Source: Geomesophilobacter sediminis (GTDB lineage Bacteria > Desulfobacterota > Desulfuromonadia > Geobacterales > Geobacteraceae). Taken from it: a DNA stretch of 64,000 bases. Under the pieces are notes generated by a model. That model was not told the origin of the DNA. It did no database searches and worked only from the letters and a program-made list of their open reading frames with translations. Position 1 is the first letter of the stretch, and every line of letters starts with the position of its first letter. The translations under genes and the position numbers were made by a program. The stretch covers positions 62,001 to 126,000 of the forward strand of contig NZ_JAEMHM010000005.1 of the NCBI RefSeq assembly GCF_016458275.1, in the 5' to 3' direction. Below are positions 45,933 to 52,965 of the stretch, one piece after another.

Positions 45933-46149
45933 GGTCGTCCCTCACCTGTGCTTTCAAGGTCATGTTGCTCACCAGTTCCCAACTGCGGAGCCCTTCCCGG
46001 AAGACCGGCACCAGGCCGGGGCCGTAGCTTGGCGGCGAAACCGTTGTGGTTCCAGAAGGTAATTCACGGGTGGCGGTCATCGACGGGGGATCGCAAAAAT
46101 CCTCGCCCTGGTAGATGCCGGTTTCTGGGTCGAACAGATAGATTTTCAT
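45919..46149 (-). CDS. Small protein in the KdpF position, 76 residues, unknown function
   Basis: Begins [22 protein letters not shown] and continues with [17 protein letters not shown] and a WEL segment. It has no membrane helix and so is not KdpF, which is a roughly 30-residue hydrophobic peptide. The wording resembles the DPETG.Y.GE / AT.VAPP / PVFD motif found in small proteins often annotated near phage tail-fibre genes, but that is only a resemblance. It is the first gene of the kdp message, 40 bp downstream of the -10 box of the 65-bp module, and overlaps kdpA by 14 bp. Confidence 0.65.
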   Translation of the reverse strand: MKIYLFDPETGIYQGEDFCDPPSMTATRELPSGTTTVSPPSYGPGLVPVFREGLRSWELVSNMTLKAQVRDDHERV

Positions 46150-46189
46150 AACGGTACCTGCGCTTTCGTGGCGTTACTTTCTGATTGTC

Positions 46190-46254
46190 ACGATAGCGCT
46201 TACCGCGTAAAGACGGTGTAAAGAGGCACCCGAAAGGCATTAAGACGGCATTAA
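46190..46254 (-). promoter_or_regulatory. 65-bp tandem-repeat promoter module of the kdp operon
   Basis: On the minus strand: TTAATG (46254-46249), TTAATG (46243-46238), TTTACA (46222-46217), TTTACG (46211-46206), 10 bp, then -10 TATCGT (46195-46190). Two further hexamers in phase lie upstream, TTAACA (46276-46271) and TTGACG (46265-46260), giving six in all. It is the obvious candidate KdpE site. Confidence 0.8.
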
Positions 46255-46276
46255 AACGACGTCAAGAGCGTGTTAA

Positions 46277-46550
46277 GGTGAGGCGGGGAGGGGCGTCAGG
46301 CGGAGAGGAGGAGGCTTTCGGTAAGTGGCATTTGGATGGCGACCATCAGGGATTACCCCTATGGGAGCGCCTTTCCAGGCGCGATCAACCATACCACCGT
46401 TACCGCCTCCGGCGGATCGCGCCAGGAATGGCGCTCCCACAGAAAAAGGCAACATTGGCGGAGTCGTAGGGTAGGCAGCCCCTGCCCACCATCCTCCGCG
46501 TGGGCACAGGGTGCCCATCCTACAGGATCAGCCTGCGACAGGCGGATCAT
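46277..46550. repeat. REP-like pair and GGTGGGC hairpins
   Basis: Plus-oriented core at about 46361-46385, inverted full element at about 46398-46441, then two hairpins with GGCAGCCCCTGCCCACC and GGGCACAGGGTGCCCA (46470-46520). No gene. Confidence 0.75.
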
Positions 46551-46934
46551 CTATTTCATCATCTCCTCCTTCAGGATCACCAGCAATGCCGCTCCGCTCT
46601 TCCTGGCAACGTCGTCATGCCTGACCTCCCCTTCGAGCACCTCTCCCTGCAGGTAACAGTCTCCCAGGTAGGAACGCACCTTGATCTTTCCCACCTCGGT
46701 CAGTTCTCCATGCCGCTCCCCGAAGACGACCAGGATATCGCTGACGGCAACGGCCTTTTTTACGTCGGGAGTCCCGCTGTGAAACAGATAGACCGTCGCC
46801 CCCACTGTCATGGCGGTATGTTCTGAGATCTCGCGATGGGGAGAAACTGGATAGGAGACCGCATCGACAGGCACAGGAGCAATGAAAAAGAGAGACAACG
46901 CCGACAGCATCAACATTGAAAACATAAGTTTCAT
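46551..46934 (-). CDS. Small secreted protein, paralogue 1
   Basis: 127 residues with a signal peptide (about 1-26, cut near VDAVS). The mature part aligns with paralogue 2 at 49171-49563: VGATVYLFHSG..., VSDILVVF, EVGKIKVRSYLGDCYLQGEV, and DVARKSGAALLVI. Function unknown; a small periplasmic beta-rich domain is likely. No 65-bp module was found upstream of this copy, in contrast to paralogue 2. Confidence 0.75.
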   Translation of the reverse strand: MKLMFSMLMLSALSLFFIAPVPVDAVSYPVSPHREISEHTAMTVGATVYLFHSGTPDVKKAVAVSDILVVFGERHGELTEVGKIKVRSYLGDCYLQGEVLEGEVRHDDVARKSGAALLVILKEEMMK

Positions 46935-47086
46935 GGGTCACTCCCGTGGGAATATCGTATTCCCAAGCTAAGACTTCCCTCCTGGCCCTCAAAGTGCACC
47001 GAGGGCAACAACTCTGACAACTGTAAAGAACCTCTTCATAAATGCAAGCTTTTCTGACTGCCTAGAGTCCACCAAGGGGGTACAAG
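46935..47086. other. Intergenic region, no gene
   Basis: Promoter side of the secreted protein gene; ends at the 21-bp repeat array. Confidence 0.5.
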
Positions 47087-47632
47087 GGGTCCATCTGCGG
47101 AAACGAGGAGACCGTCAGCAGAAACTTGGAGACCGTCAGCAGAAACTGGGAGACCGTCAGCAGAAACTTGGAGACCGCCTGCAGAAACCGCGAGACCGCC
47201 TGCAGAAACCCCGAGACCATCTGCAGAAACCCCGAGACCATCTGCAGAAACTGCGAGACCATCTGCAGAAACTGCGAGACCATCTGCGGAAACTGCGAGA
47301 CCATCTGCGAAAACTGGGAGACCACCTGCGGAAACTGGGAGACCACCTGCAGAAACTCGGAGACCATCTGCAGAAATTAGGAGACCGTCTGCAGAAACTG
47401 GGAGACCGTCTGCAGAAACGCGGAGACCGTGTGCAGAAACTCGGAGACCGTTTGCAGAAACTCGGAAACCATCTGCAGAAACTGGGAGACCACCTGCAAA
47501 AACGGGGAAACCACCTGCAGAAACGGGGAGACCATCTGCGGAGACAAGGGGGCCATCTGCGGAGACAAGAAGACCATCTTCAAGAACAAGAAGACCATCT
47601 GCGAGTACAAGGGGACCATCTCCCGGACAAAG
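47087..47632. repeat. Tandem array of 26 units of 21 bp
   Basis: Consensus unit GAGACCATCTGCAGAAACTGG, 26 consecutive units from 47087 to 47632 with no insertion or deletion, so every unit keeps the same phase. Central units are the most alike and the flanks diverge. Because 21 is a multiple of three and the unit has no stop in most frames, repeated heptapeptides can be read in several frames (for example DHLQKLG on plus, QFLQMVS on minus). A TAG/TTA in unit 14 interrupts two of these. The DHLQKLG frame is open throughout but has no usable start before 47431. I therefore annotate it as a repeat, not a gene. Confidence 0.93.
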
Positions 47633-47960
47633 GGCCTGTAGGGCGTGTAAAGCAGTTTGTGTAAATGGCGTTTTTCCAGCGTAGTCCTGTTAGCTATGTG
47701 CAGTATGTCGCAATCTCCGTGGCCAGGTCCCCCCGCCCCTGGCGGGCGGGGGTTAGGGGGCGGGGGAATGTGCCACGGAATGTCCAAATCCGAGCTCTTC
47801 GGCCTACGGCAGCCCCTCACCCCGGCCGTCGCAAGCTCGCGCTGTCGCGCGCGCCCCCGGAGGGCGAGGGAGCTAAGGTCCTGATGCAATGACCAACACT
47901 GGTTTTTCACATAACTGGCATTCTTCCTTCGTATCCCAGGACCAAGGCGTCTTCGATCGT
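47633..47960. other. Intergenic region, no gene recognised
   Basis: Contains C- and G-rich hairpin sequence near 47726-47765 and no convincing open frame. Confidence 0.5.
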
Positions 47961-48025
47961 TTAATGCTTTCTTCACGGATTTGGACCATCTCTAAACACA
48001 GTATTAATGTCGAAGGGGGTAAGGT
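47961..48025 (+). promoter_or_regulatory. 65-bp tandem-repeat promoter module of the small-membrane-protein/ANTAR operon
   Basis: TTAATG (47961), TTCACG (47972), TAAACA (47993), TTAATG (48004), 10 bp, then -10 TAAGGT (48020-48025). Same 11-21-11-10 layout as the kdp promoter. Confidence 0.75.
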
Positions 48026-48086
48026 ACAAACTGCCAGGGTGGGTCCGGTCATGAAGCCAATCGAAGCCAAGCGGAGGATAGTGCGA

Positions 48087-48233
48087 ATGAAAGAGCTGAT
48101 CGCGCGGGTGGTGACCATGGATGCCGAGGTCAGGAAGTCGACGCAGTTTGCCCTGACCGTAGTGGCCGGTTTTACGGCCGGAGTCATGCTGACGGTACTT
48201 GGGATGTCGGTACTTCTGATGCTGGTGTGCTGA
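48087..48233 (+). CDS. Small membrane protein, 48 residues
   Basis: ATG at 48087 with GGAGG 9 nt upstream; longer in-frame starts at 48051 and 47889 lack a site, and 47889 lies before the promoter module. A charged N-terminus (MKELIARVVTMDAEVRKST) is followed by one or two hydrophobic segments to the C-terminus. No family recognised. First gene of an operon with another tiny membrane protein and an ANTAR regulator. Confidence 0.6.
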   Translation: MKELIARVVTMDAEVRKSTQFALTVVAGFTAGVMLTVLGMSVLLMLVC

Positions 48234-48296
48234 TTTTGCCCGGGATTGCCGAATATCCATCCACATGCACTGAGGTTGGACGATCGAGGAGCCACC

Positions 48297-48455
48297 ATGA
48301 ACCTGATATTGATGCTGCCGATGATGTTTTGCCTGGCCAGCGTCCTGATGGCGCTTTGCTATCAGTTGGTCGAGAAGTGCGAGAAGTTATCGGAGCAGGC
48401 GGTGACTGTCATCTTCTTCTGCGCCGGCGCCATCGTGTTGGCGTTTTCGCTGTAA
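48297..48455 (+). CDS. Small membrane protein, 52 residues
   Basis: ATG at 48297 after a GAGGAGCC site. Two hydrophobic helices (about 3-20 and 36-51) are joined by a charged hairpin (VEKCEKLSEQ). It ends 12 bp before the ANTAR regulator gene. Function unknown. Confidence 0.65.
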   Translation: MNLILMLPMMFCLASVLMALCYQLVEKCEKLSEQAVTVIFFCAGAIVLAFSL

Positions 48456-48467
48456 TCGGAGGTTTCC

Positions 48468-49037
48468 ATGAAGTCGGTACTCATCGGTGACGCTCATCCG
48501 GCGGTCCGGAGCGGGCTTGCTGAAACGTTAGGGTCGTTTGGGTTCGACAAGGTCTGCGAGTGCAGCGACGGAAGATCGGCGGTGACGATGGCCGCCTCCA
48601 CCCCTCCCGACATCGCGATCCTTGACGCCGCTCTGCCCAAACTGGATGGGTTGAGTGCCTCCCGCGAAATCAGGAAGAAGCTGGGGATTCCGATCCTGCT
48701 TTTAACCGAACGCTGCGATTACGATACCCTGCGCAAGGCAAAGGCGGCGGGGGTCACTTCGATCCTGGTCAAACCCCTCCGACACAAGGACATCCTGCCG
48801 GCGATCGAGATGGCGTTCGCCCATGCCGAGGAAGTGGAAATCCTCAAGGAGAGCGTCCGGGACCTGAACGAGACGGTGGTGAGCCGGAACCTGATCGAAA
48901 AGGCCAAGGCGATCCTCTACCGCGCCCAGGGGCTCTACCCCTACGAGGCCTTCCGCTTTATCCGCAAGGTGGCCCGCGACAAAAAGACCAGCATGCGCAG
49001 GATCGCCGAGGCGGTGCTCATCACCGAGGGGCTGTAG
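48468..49037 (+). CDS. Response regulator with ANTAR RNA-binding output domain
   Basis: 189 residues from the ATG at 48468 (CGGAGG upstream). Receiver with Asp8 and the phospho-acceptor Asp53 (AILDAALPKLDG) and LVKP; then a coiled linker (about 125-140) and an ANTAR domain (LIEKAKAILYRAQGLYPYEAFRFIRKVA). ANTAR proteins bind paired hairpins in nascent RNA and prevent termination; in Geobacter such regulators control nitrogen genes (GnfR). A P-II-like gene lies just downstream, which fits. The kinase partner is not in the window. Confidence 0.92.
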   Translation: MKSVLIGDAHPAVRSGLAETLGSFGFDKVCECSDGRSAVTMAASTPPDIAILDAALPKLDGLSASREIRKKLGIPILLLTERCDYDTLRKAKAAGVTSILVKPLRHKDILPAIEMAFAHAEEVEILKESVRDLNETVVSRNLIEKAKAILYRAQGLYPYEAFRFIRKVARDKKTSMRRIAEAVLITEGL

Positions 49038-49062
49038 CTTCCGGGTTTCCGCGCCGCAGGAT

Positions 49063-49127
49063 TTAATGCCGAATTAACGCCTTCGCCTCTCCTTTTCACA
49101 CCCAATTAATGGCTGCAGAGATAACCT
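49063..49127 (+). promoter_or_regulatory. 65-bp tandem-repeat promoter module of the secreted-protein/P-II unit
   Basis: TTAATG (49063), TTAACG (49074), TTCACA (49095), TTAATG (49106), 10 bp, then -10 TAACCT (49122-49127). Confidence 0.75.
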
Positions 49128-49170
49128 CCCCTTCATCGCAAGCAGTACCAGCAAGTCAGGAGGCAATGCC

Positions 49171-49563
49171 ATGAAAAAGATATTCCAGCTGATCGTCGTG
49201 ATGGCTCCGTTGGTGGTTACGACCGTCGCGGGCGCGGTGTGGTACCCCTTCCCGAACCGGGAGTCCGCACCGGTCCGCAAGGAGGCCGGCCTCGGCGTCG
49301 GATCCAGGGTCTTCATGTTCCACAACCCGCCCGACTGCGCCCGGCACGAGATCAAGGTCGACGACATCCTCACCGTTTACCGCGGCTACCCACCGGACGC
49401 CGCAGCCGGCTCCCGGGAAGTCGGCAAGGTAAAGGTCATCGCGCTCAACGGTGAGTACTACGTCCGTGGGGAAGTCGTGGCCGGAAACATGCTCCCCGGC
49501 GACCTGGCGCGCAAGGGAACCGCGGTCTGCCTGGTAACGTCTCAGGAAAAGGGGCGCCCGTAG
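49171..49563 (+). CDS. Small secreted protein, paralogue 2
   Basis: 130 residues; ATG at 49171 with a GGAGG site. Signal peptide about 1-22 (ends VAGAVWYP). The mature domain matches paralogue 1 at 46551-46934 (VGSRVFMFHNPP, VDDILTVYRGYPPD, EVGKVKVIALNGEYYVRGEV, DLARKGTAVCLV). Function unknown. It precedes the P-II-like gene by 42 bp and is probably on the same message. Confidence 0.78.
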   Translation: MKKIFQLIVVMAPLVVTTVAGAVWYPFPNRESAPVRKEAGLGVGSRVFMFHNPPDCARHEIKVDDILTVYRGYPPDAAAGSREVGKVKVIALNGEYYVRGEVVAGNMLPGDLARKGTAVCLVTSQEKGRP

Positions 49564-49605
49564 CGGGTGCCACGTCAGGTGCGCAAGGCACCGGGGAGAT
49601 AGGTC

Positions 49606-49908
49606 ATGAAACTTGTCGAAGCGATCATCAAACCGGCCAAGGTGGACGAAGTCAAACTCGCCCTCGAAGAGATGGGGGTCGAGGAGATCATGGAAACCGA
49701 GGTAATCACCCACAACCACAGCTGCGAAGGGACCATGACCTACCGGGGCGCGCGGTACGTAGTCGACATGATCACCCGAGTCCGGGTCGACGTCGTTGCT
49801 GCCGACGACCTGGTGGCAAAGGTGGTCAAGGCGATCCGCGGCATTGCCGAAACCGGGCGCCGGGAGGACTGCCGGATCCTGGTTTTGGACTACGTCGAGG
49901 CATATTGA
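49606..49908 (+). CDS. P-II family nitrogen regulatory protein-like
   Basis: 100 residues. P-II core: MKLVEAIIKPAKVDEVKLALEEMGV, the T-loop end TYRGARYVVD with the tyrosine that is uridylylated in GlnB, and VVAADDLVAKVVKAI. It departs from GlnB/GlnK in the T-loop start (ITHNHSCEG) and in the B/C-loop region (TGRREDCRILV instead of TGKIGDGKIFV), and it lacks the usual C-terminal RIRTGE. ATP or 2-oxoglutarate binding may therefore be altered. No amtB follows; instead the 3' remnant of a porin-like gene does. Confidence 0.85.
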   Translation: MKLVEAIIKPAKVDEVKLALEEMGVEEIMETEVITHNHSCEGTMTYRGARYVVDMITRVRVDVVAADDLVAKVVKAIRGIAETGRREDCRILVLDYVEAY

Positions 49909-49910
49909 TC

Positions 49911-49948
49911 GATAACACCTTCAACACGCAGCTCGACATCAATTTTCC
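49911..49948 (+). pseudogene. 3' remnant of a porin-like gene
   Basis: The codons NTFNTQLDINF match the last residues (NTFNTQVDLNF) of the porin-like gene that ends at 51671. The frame here begins only at the preceding P-II gene's end, so only the last dozen codons survive, followed by a terminator like that of the intact gene. Confidence 0.65.
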
Positions 49949-49981
49949 GGTAGCTTTATCCGTTCCAATCGCGGCAGTTAA

Positions 49982-50030
49982 AAAGGCCCGCACTCTGATC
50001 CTTTTTCCAGGGTCGGAGCTGCGGGCCTTT
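49982..50030 (+). terminator. Terminator after the P-II-like gene
   Basis: Eleven-base-pair outer stem AAAGGCCCGCA (49982-49992) with its complement at 50020-50030, and an inner partial stem. Confidence 0.8.
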
Positions 50031-50079
50031 GGCGTTGGGGCCTTCCCTTTCTCGATGACGCGGACAATCCGGGCCGCCT

Positions 50080-50144
50080 TTAATGCCTTCTTAATGGATT
50101 CCGCCTCCCTCTTAACACCGTCTACATAGGGAAGGACGTACGCT
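50080..50144 (+). promoter_or_regulatory. 65-bp tandem-repeat promoter module of the hemerythrin gene
   Basis: TTAATG (50080), TTAATG (50091), TTAACA (50112), a weak fourth hexamer TACATA (50123), 10 bp, then -10 TACGCT (50139-50144). Confidence 0.65.
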
Positions 50145-50225
50145 TAAGGCAGATGGTAATTACAGACACCGGGCAGTGGGCGAGACATCCTGCGGTTGGT
50201 CCCGGTGCCGACAAAGGAGCGACCA

Positions 50226-50660
50226 ATGGAAGACTTCAGCATGAATGCCGAATACAGGACGGGACACGAACTGATCGACGCGCAGCACCTGAAAGTGCTC
50301 GTCGGGCTGTCGCAGCTCTACGGTGAGCTACTCAGGGGTAAAACCAAGGAGGAACTTTACGGGACGGTGGAAAACCTGGAGGCGCTCCTCAAGCTCCATT
50401 TCTTCACCGAGGAAGCGATGCTGGAGACGCTGGGATGTAGCGGAATGGACGAGATGGTCGCGCACGATGCCGTGTTCTTGCGGCACCTGCAACAGGTCTT
50501 CTCCGACTACGGTGAGAACAGCACGACGGAGACCGTCGACGGTCTCCTCTTCCTCAAATCCTGGTTCGTGGAACACGTGCGGCACGTTCACAAAAGATGC
50601 GTGCAGTACGCGAATGGCATTGAAAGGATGGTCGGCTTGCGCCTCGACGGCACAAACTAA
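50226..50660 (+). CDS. Bacteriohemerythrin-like protein with altered iron ligands
   Basis: 144 residues from the ATG at 50226 with AAAGGAG upstream. A four-helix hemerythrin fold with H21 (IDAQH), H58 and E62 (HFFTE), H80 and H117. Where the family has HxxxH it reads HDAVF (Phe84), and where it has HxxxxD it reads HVRHVH (His122 in place of Asp). Two of the seven usual di-iron ligands are therefore changed, although His122 might still bind metal. The typical role is O2 or NO binding in the cytoplasm. Confidence 0.85.
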   Translation: MEDFSMNAEYRTGHELIDAQHLKVLVGLSQLYGELLRGKTKEELYGTVENLEALLKLHFFTEEAMLETLGCSGMDEMVAHDAVFLRHLQQVFSDYGENSTTETVDGLLFLKSWFVEHVRHVHKRCVQYANGIERMVGLRLDGTN

Positions 50661-50851
50661 CAGTCATCGGCCGTGGCAGGGTCTGTAAACCTCGGGTACT
50701 CTCAGGGGGAACCAGAGCCGGTCGCGGCAACTGTCATTGCTCTTACGGGTTCCTTCTTGAAAAATGGCTGATCTGAATTACAAAGAAAGACTCGCCTCCA
50801 CAGATTCATTCAAAATTGGCGCAAATAGAATCGAGCAACAGGAGCAGGGAA
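50661..50851. other. Intergenic leader of the porin-like gene
   Basis: About 190 bp without a gene; several short inverted repeats but no motif I can name. Confidence 0.45.
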
Positions 50852-51671
50852 ATGACGCAGGGAATCAGCTGTTTTTGGCGCACCGCAGCGCTGTTCCTGG
50901 CCCTGGCGGGTTCGGCCCAGGCGGCAACCATCGAGCCAGATCTGGATTCCCTCGACCGATGTCGCCGATTTCAAGGTTGTCCACCTGGGGATCGATAATT
51001 TCATCCGCGTCTCCGGGGTGGGACGGGCAACGGGCAACCGGAACCAGCCCGACCCAAACGTCTACGACATCGGGCCCCTGGTCGGGTTTCTACCCTTCCC
51101 CAACTTGAAGGGGGAGATCGGTTTTGACTACGTAGGCTGCGGGACCGAACCCAATGACAACCATCCCTGGAGCGGCAACATCAAGATCGGTACCCCGGAG
51201 GACTCCCTTTTCAAGAACTCACCCGCCATCGCGGTAGGCGGTTACAACCTCGGTCCCGCGCTCTCTTCTGCCATCGCCCCGGGAGTGACTTCCGGGCAGA
51301 ACATCCTGTACGGGCTGGTGGCCAAGACCGTTCCCCCGGTGGGAGCGATGCCATCTCTGGGGAGGTTTTCGGTCGGCTACTTCGGCGGCAGCGAAAAGGC
51401 CCTAGTGGGGCCGCAGCAACCCGACGGTACCCGCAACTCGGAAAACCACGGTCTCCTCGCCTCCTGGGACCGCTCCATGAAAGAGATCTCCGACAAGCTC
51501 TGGGTCGGGGTGGATTACATGGGGGGTAAAAACGTGAACAGCTCGGTGAACTTCGGCTTTTCCTGGAACTTCGCCAAGAACGCCTCGGTGCTTTTTGGAT
51601 ACGACGTGTACCTGCAAAAGAGCATCGCCGGCAGCAACACCTTCAATACCCAGGTTGACCTCAACTTCTGA
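50852..51671 (+). pseudogene. Outer-membrane porin-like protein, frameshifted
   Basis: The ATG at 50852 (AGGAGCAGGGA upstream) encodes a signal peptide ending SAQAATIEP and runs out of frame near 50938. The rest (IWIPSTDVADFKVVHLGIDNFIRV... to 51671) continues in another frame and gives about 245 residues ending in an aromatic NF, as outer-membrane beta-barrel proteins do. A one-base insertion or two-base loss near the GAGCCAGATCTGG segment explains it. Real pseudogene or sequencing error cannot be told apart. Its 3' end is duplicated at 49911-49948. Confidence 0.7.
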
Positions 51672-51692
51672 CCACAGTCCCCCCCGGACGTA

Positions 51693-51729
51693 AAAGGGCC
51701 CGCTCCTCGACTTCGAGAGCGGGCCCTTT
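51693..51729 (+). terminator. Terminator of the porin-like gene
   Basis: Thirteen-base-pair stem AAAGGGCCCGCTC (51693-51705) and complement (51717-51729) followed by CCTGTTT. Confidence 0.85.
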
Positions 51730-51739
51730 CCTGTTTCCA

Positions 51740-51867
51740 CCTTGGGACTCCCCCCTTTAATCAAGGGGAGCGGGGGGGATTTGATCCCAGGTTGCCCTCC
51801 CAACGAAGCTTGCCGCAGAGCTGAATCCCCCTAAATCCCCCCCCGCAAAGGGGAACTTATTCGGCAT
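51740..51867. repeat. Two C/G-rich hairpin repeats
   Basis: CTCCCCCCTTTAATCAAGGGG...GGGGGGATTTG at 51749-51783 and AATCCCCCTAAATCCCCCCCC...AAAGGGG at 51822-51857, the same type as in the cys and kdp spacers. Confidence 0.7.
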
Positions 51868-52902
51868 TCACGGTCCGTGGTGCACGATCATGTAGATCAG
51901 CTTGATAAACCCGCAGGCGATGGCGATCAGTACCCCCCCGATCAGGACCACGTTCTTCCAGTGCCGTCGCCAGCGCGAGGGGCGCTGCAGGCGCCGGCAA
52001 CGCCCGGTCAACGCTACCTTCAGGGGCGCGTCGAGCTCGGTCTTGAACGCCGCGGCGCTCGGGTAGCGCTTGGCCGGGTCCCGCTCCATGGCGTGCAGGA
52101 TGATTTCCTCGGCCTGCTCCGAGATCTGCGGGTTCAGTCGCCGGGGCGCTTCGGGGTCGCCGGTGACCCGGGCGTTCATGGCGACAAAGACGTCGTCGCT
52201 CTCCCCGGCGAACGGGTTGCTGCCCACCAGCATCCGGTAGAGCACCGTCCCCAGGCTGTAGATGTCGGTCCGCTCGTCGCCGCGCTTGCCGAGTACCTGC
52301 TCGGGGGCCATGAATTCAGGGGTCCCCAACGCCGGGGTGAACCCGACGAAGGTGAAGCGTCGCCCGATGGTTTTGGAGATGCCGAAATCGAGGACCCGGA
52401 TACTCCCGTCGGTCAAGAGCATCACGTTTTGCGGCTTGAGGTCGCGGTGGATCACCTGGTGCTCATGCATGTAGCTGAGCGCCTCGCAGATCCGGGAGGC
52501 AAGGGAAAGCGCCTCGGCTTCAGGGAGCGTCCCGCTCCGCTTCAGCCGCTCGGCGAGGGTCTCCCCCTCCAAAAACTCCATGACCAGGTACGGGCGGCTG
52601 CGGTTTGGAACCTCGATGAACTTGAGGAGATAGGGATGGTCCAGCTTGGCTCCCACCTCCCCTTCCCTGATGAAGCGGGAGTAGAAGGCGGGACTGCTTT
52701 CGAAATGCAGGTAGGGGACCTTGATGGCGACAATCTGACCGTTGTCCTGGTCGATCGCCTTGAAGATGGTCGCCATGCCGCTGCGGCTGACGATCTCTAT
52801 GAGGAGAAAACGCCCGTCCAGTATCTGCTCCGGCTGCAGGTCGTATCCGGTCGGTCTCGGCTGGGCTTCGGGCATAAGAGAGGATCCTGATGGTGCTGAC
52901 AT
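51868..52902 (-). CDS. Hanks-type serine/threonine protein kinase
   Basis: 344 residues from 52902, or 335 from the in-frame ATG at 52875, which has a slightly better AGGA site. Kinase landmarks: a glycine-rich loop (SRSGMATIF, degenerate), the AIKVP lysine, HRDLKPQN catalytic loop, DFGIS metal motif and GTPEFMAPEQ activation segment. A C-terminal membrane helix (about 315-337) anchors it with almost no outer domain. It is preceded by the 65-bp module, suggesting control by the same activator as the potassium genes. Confidence 0.92.
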   Translation of the reverse strand: MSAPSGSSLMPEAQPRPTGYDLQPEQILDGRFLLIEIVSRSGMATIFKAIDQDNGQIVAIKVPYLHFESSPAFYSRFIREGEVGAKLDHPYLLKFIEVPNRSRPYLVMEFLEGETLAERLKRSGTLPEAEALSLASRICEALSYMHEHQVIHRDLKPQNVMLLTDGSIRVLDFGISKTIGRRFTFVGFTPALGTPEFMAPEQVLGKRGDERTDIYSLGTVLYRMLVGSNPFAGESDDVFVAMNARVTGDPEAPRRLNPQISEQAEEIILHAMERDPAKRYPSAAAFKTELDAPLKVALTGRCRRLQRPSRWRRHWKNVVLIGGVLIAIACGFIKLIYMIVHHGP

Positions 52903-52965
52903 TGTACTGTCAGGGGGGCGCCGCTTCTGTCATAGCAAGCCGGGCGGACAGCCCCGTTTTTATAC

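Noticed and set aside
46935-47086. 65-bp promoter module before secreted paralogue 1
   Set aside because: Hexamers resembling TTTATG and TTTACA are present on the minus strand, but their spacing (15 bp) does not fit the 11-21-11 layout.
47087-47632. CRISPR array
   Set aside because: Units are directly adjacent with no spacers, and no cas genes are present.
47062-47976. Heptapeptide-repeat open frames in the 21-bp array (both strands)
   Set aside because: They follow from a stop-free unit of 21 bp; starts lie within the repeat or in unrelated sequence without ribosome sites, and stops interrupt two of the frames. Kept as a repeat and as a finding.
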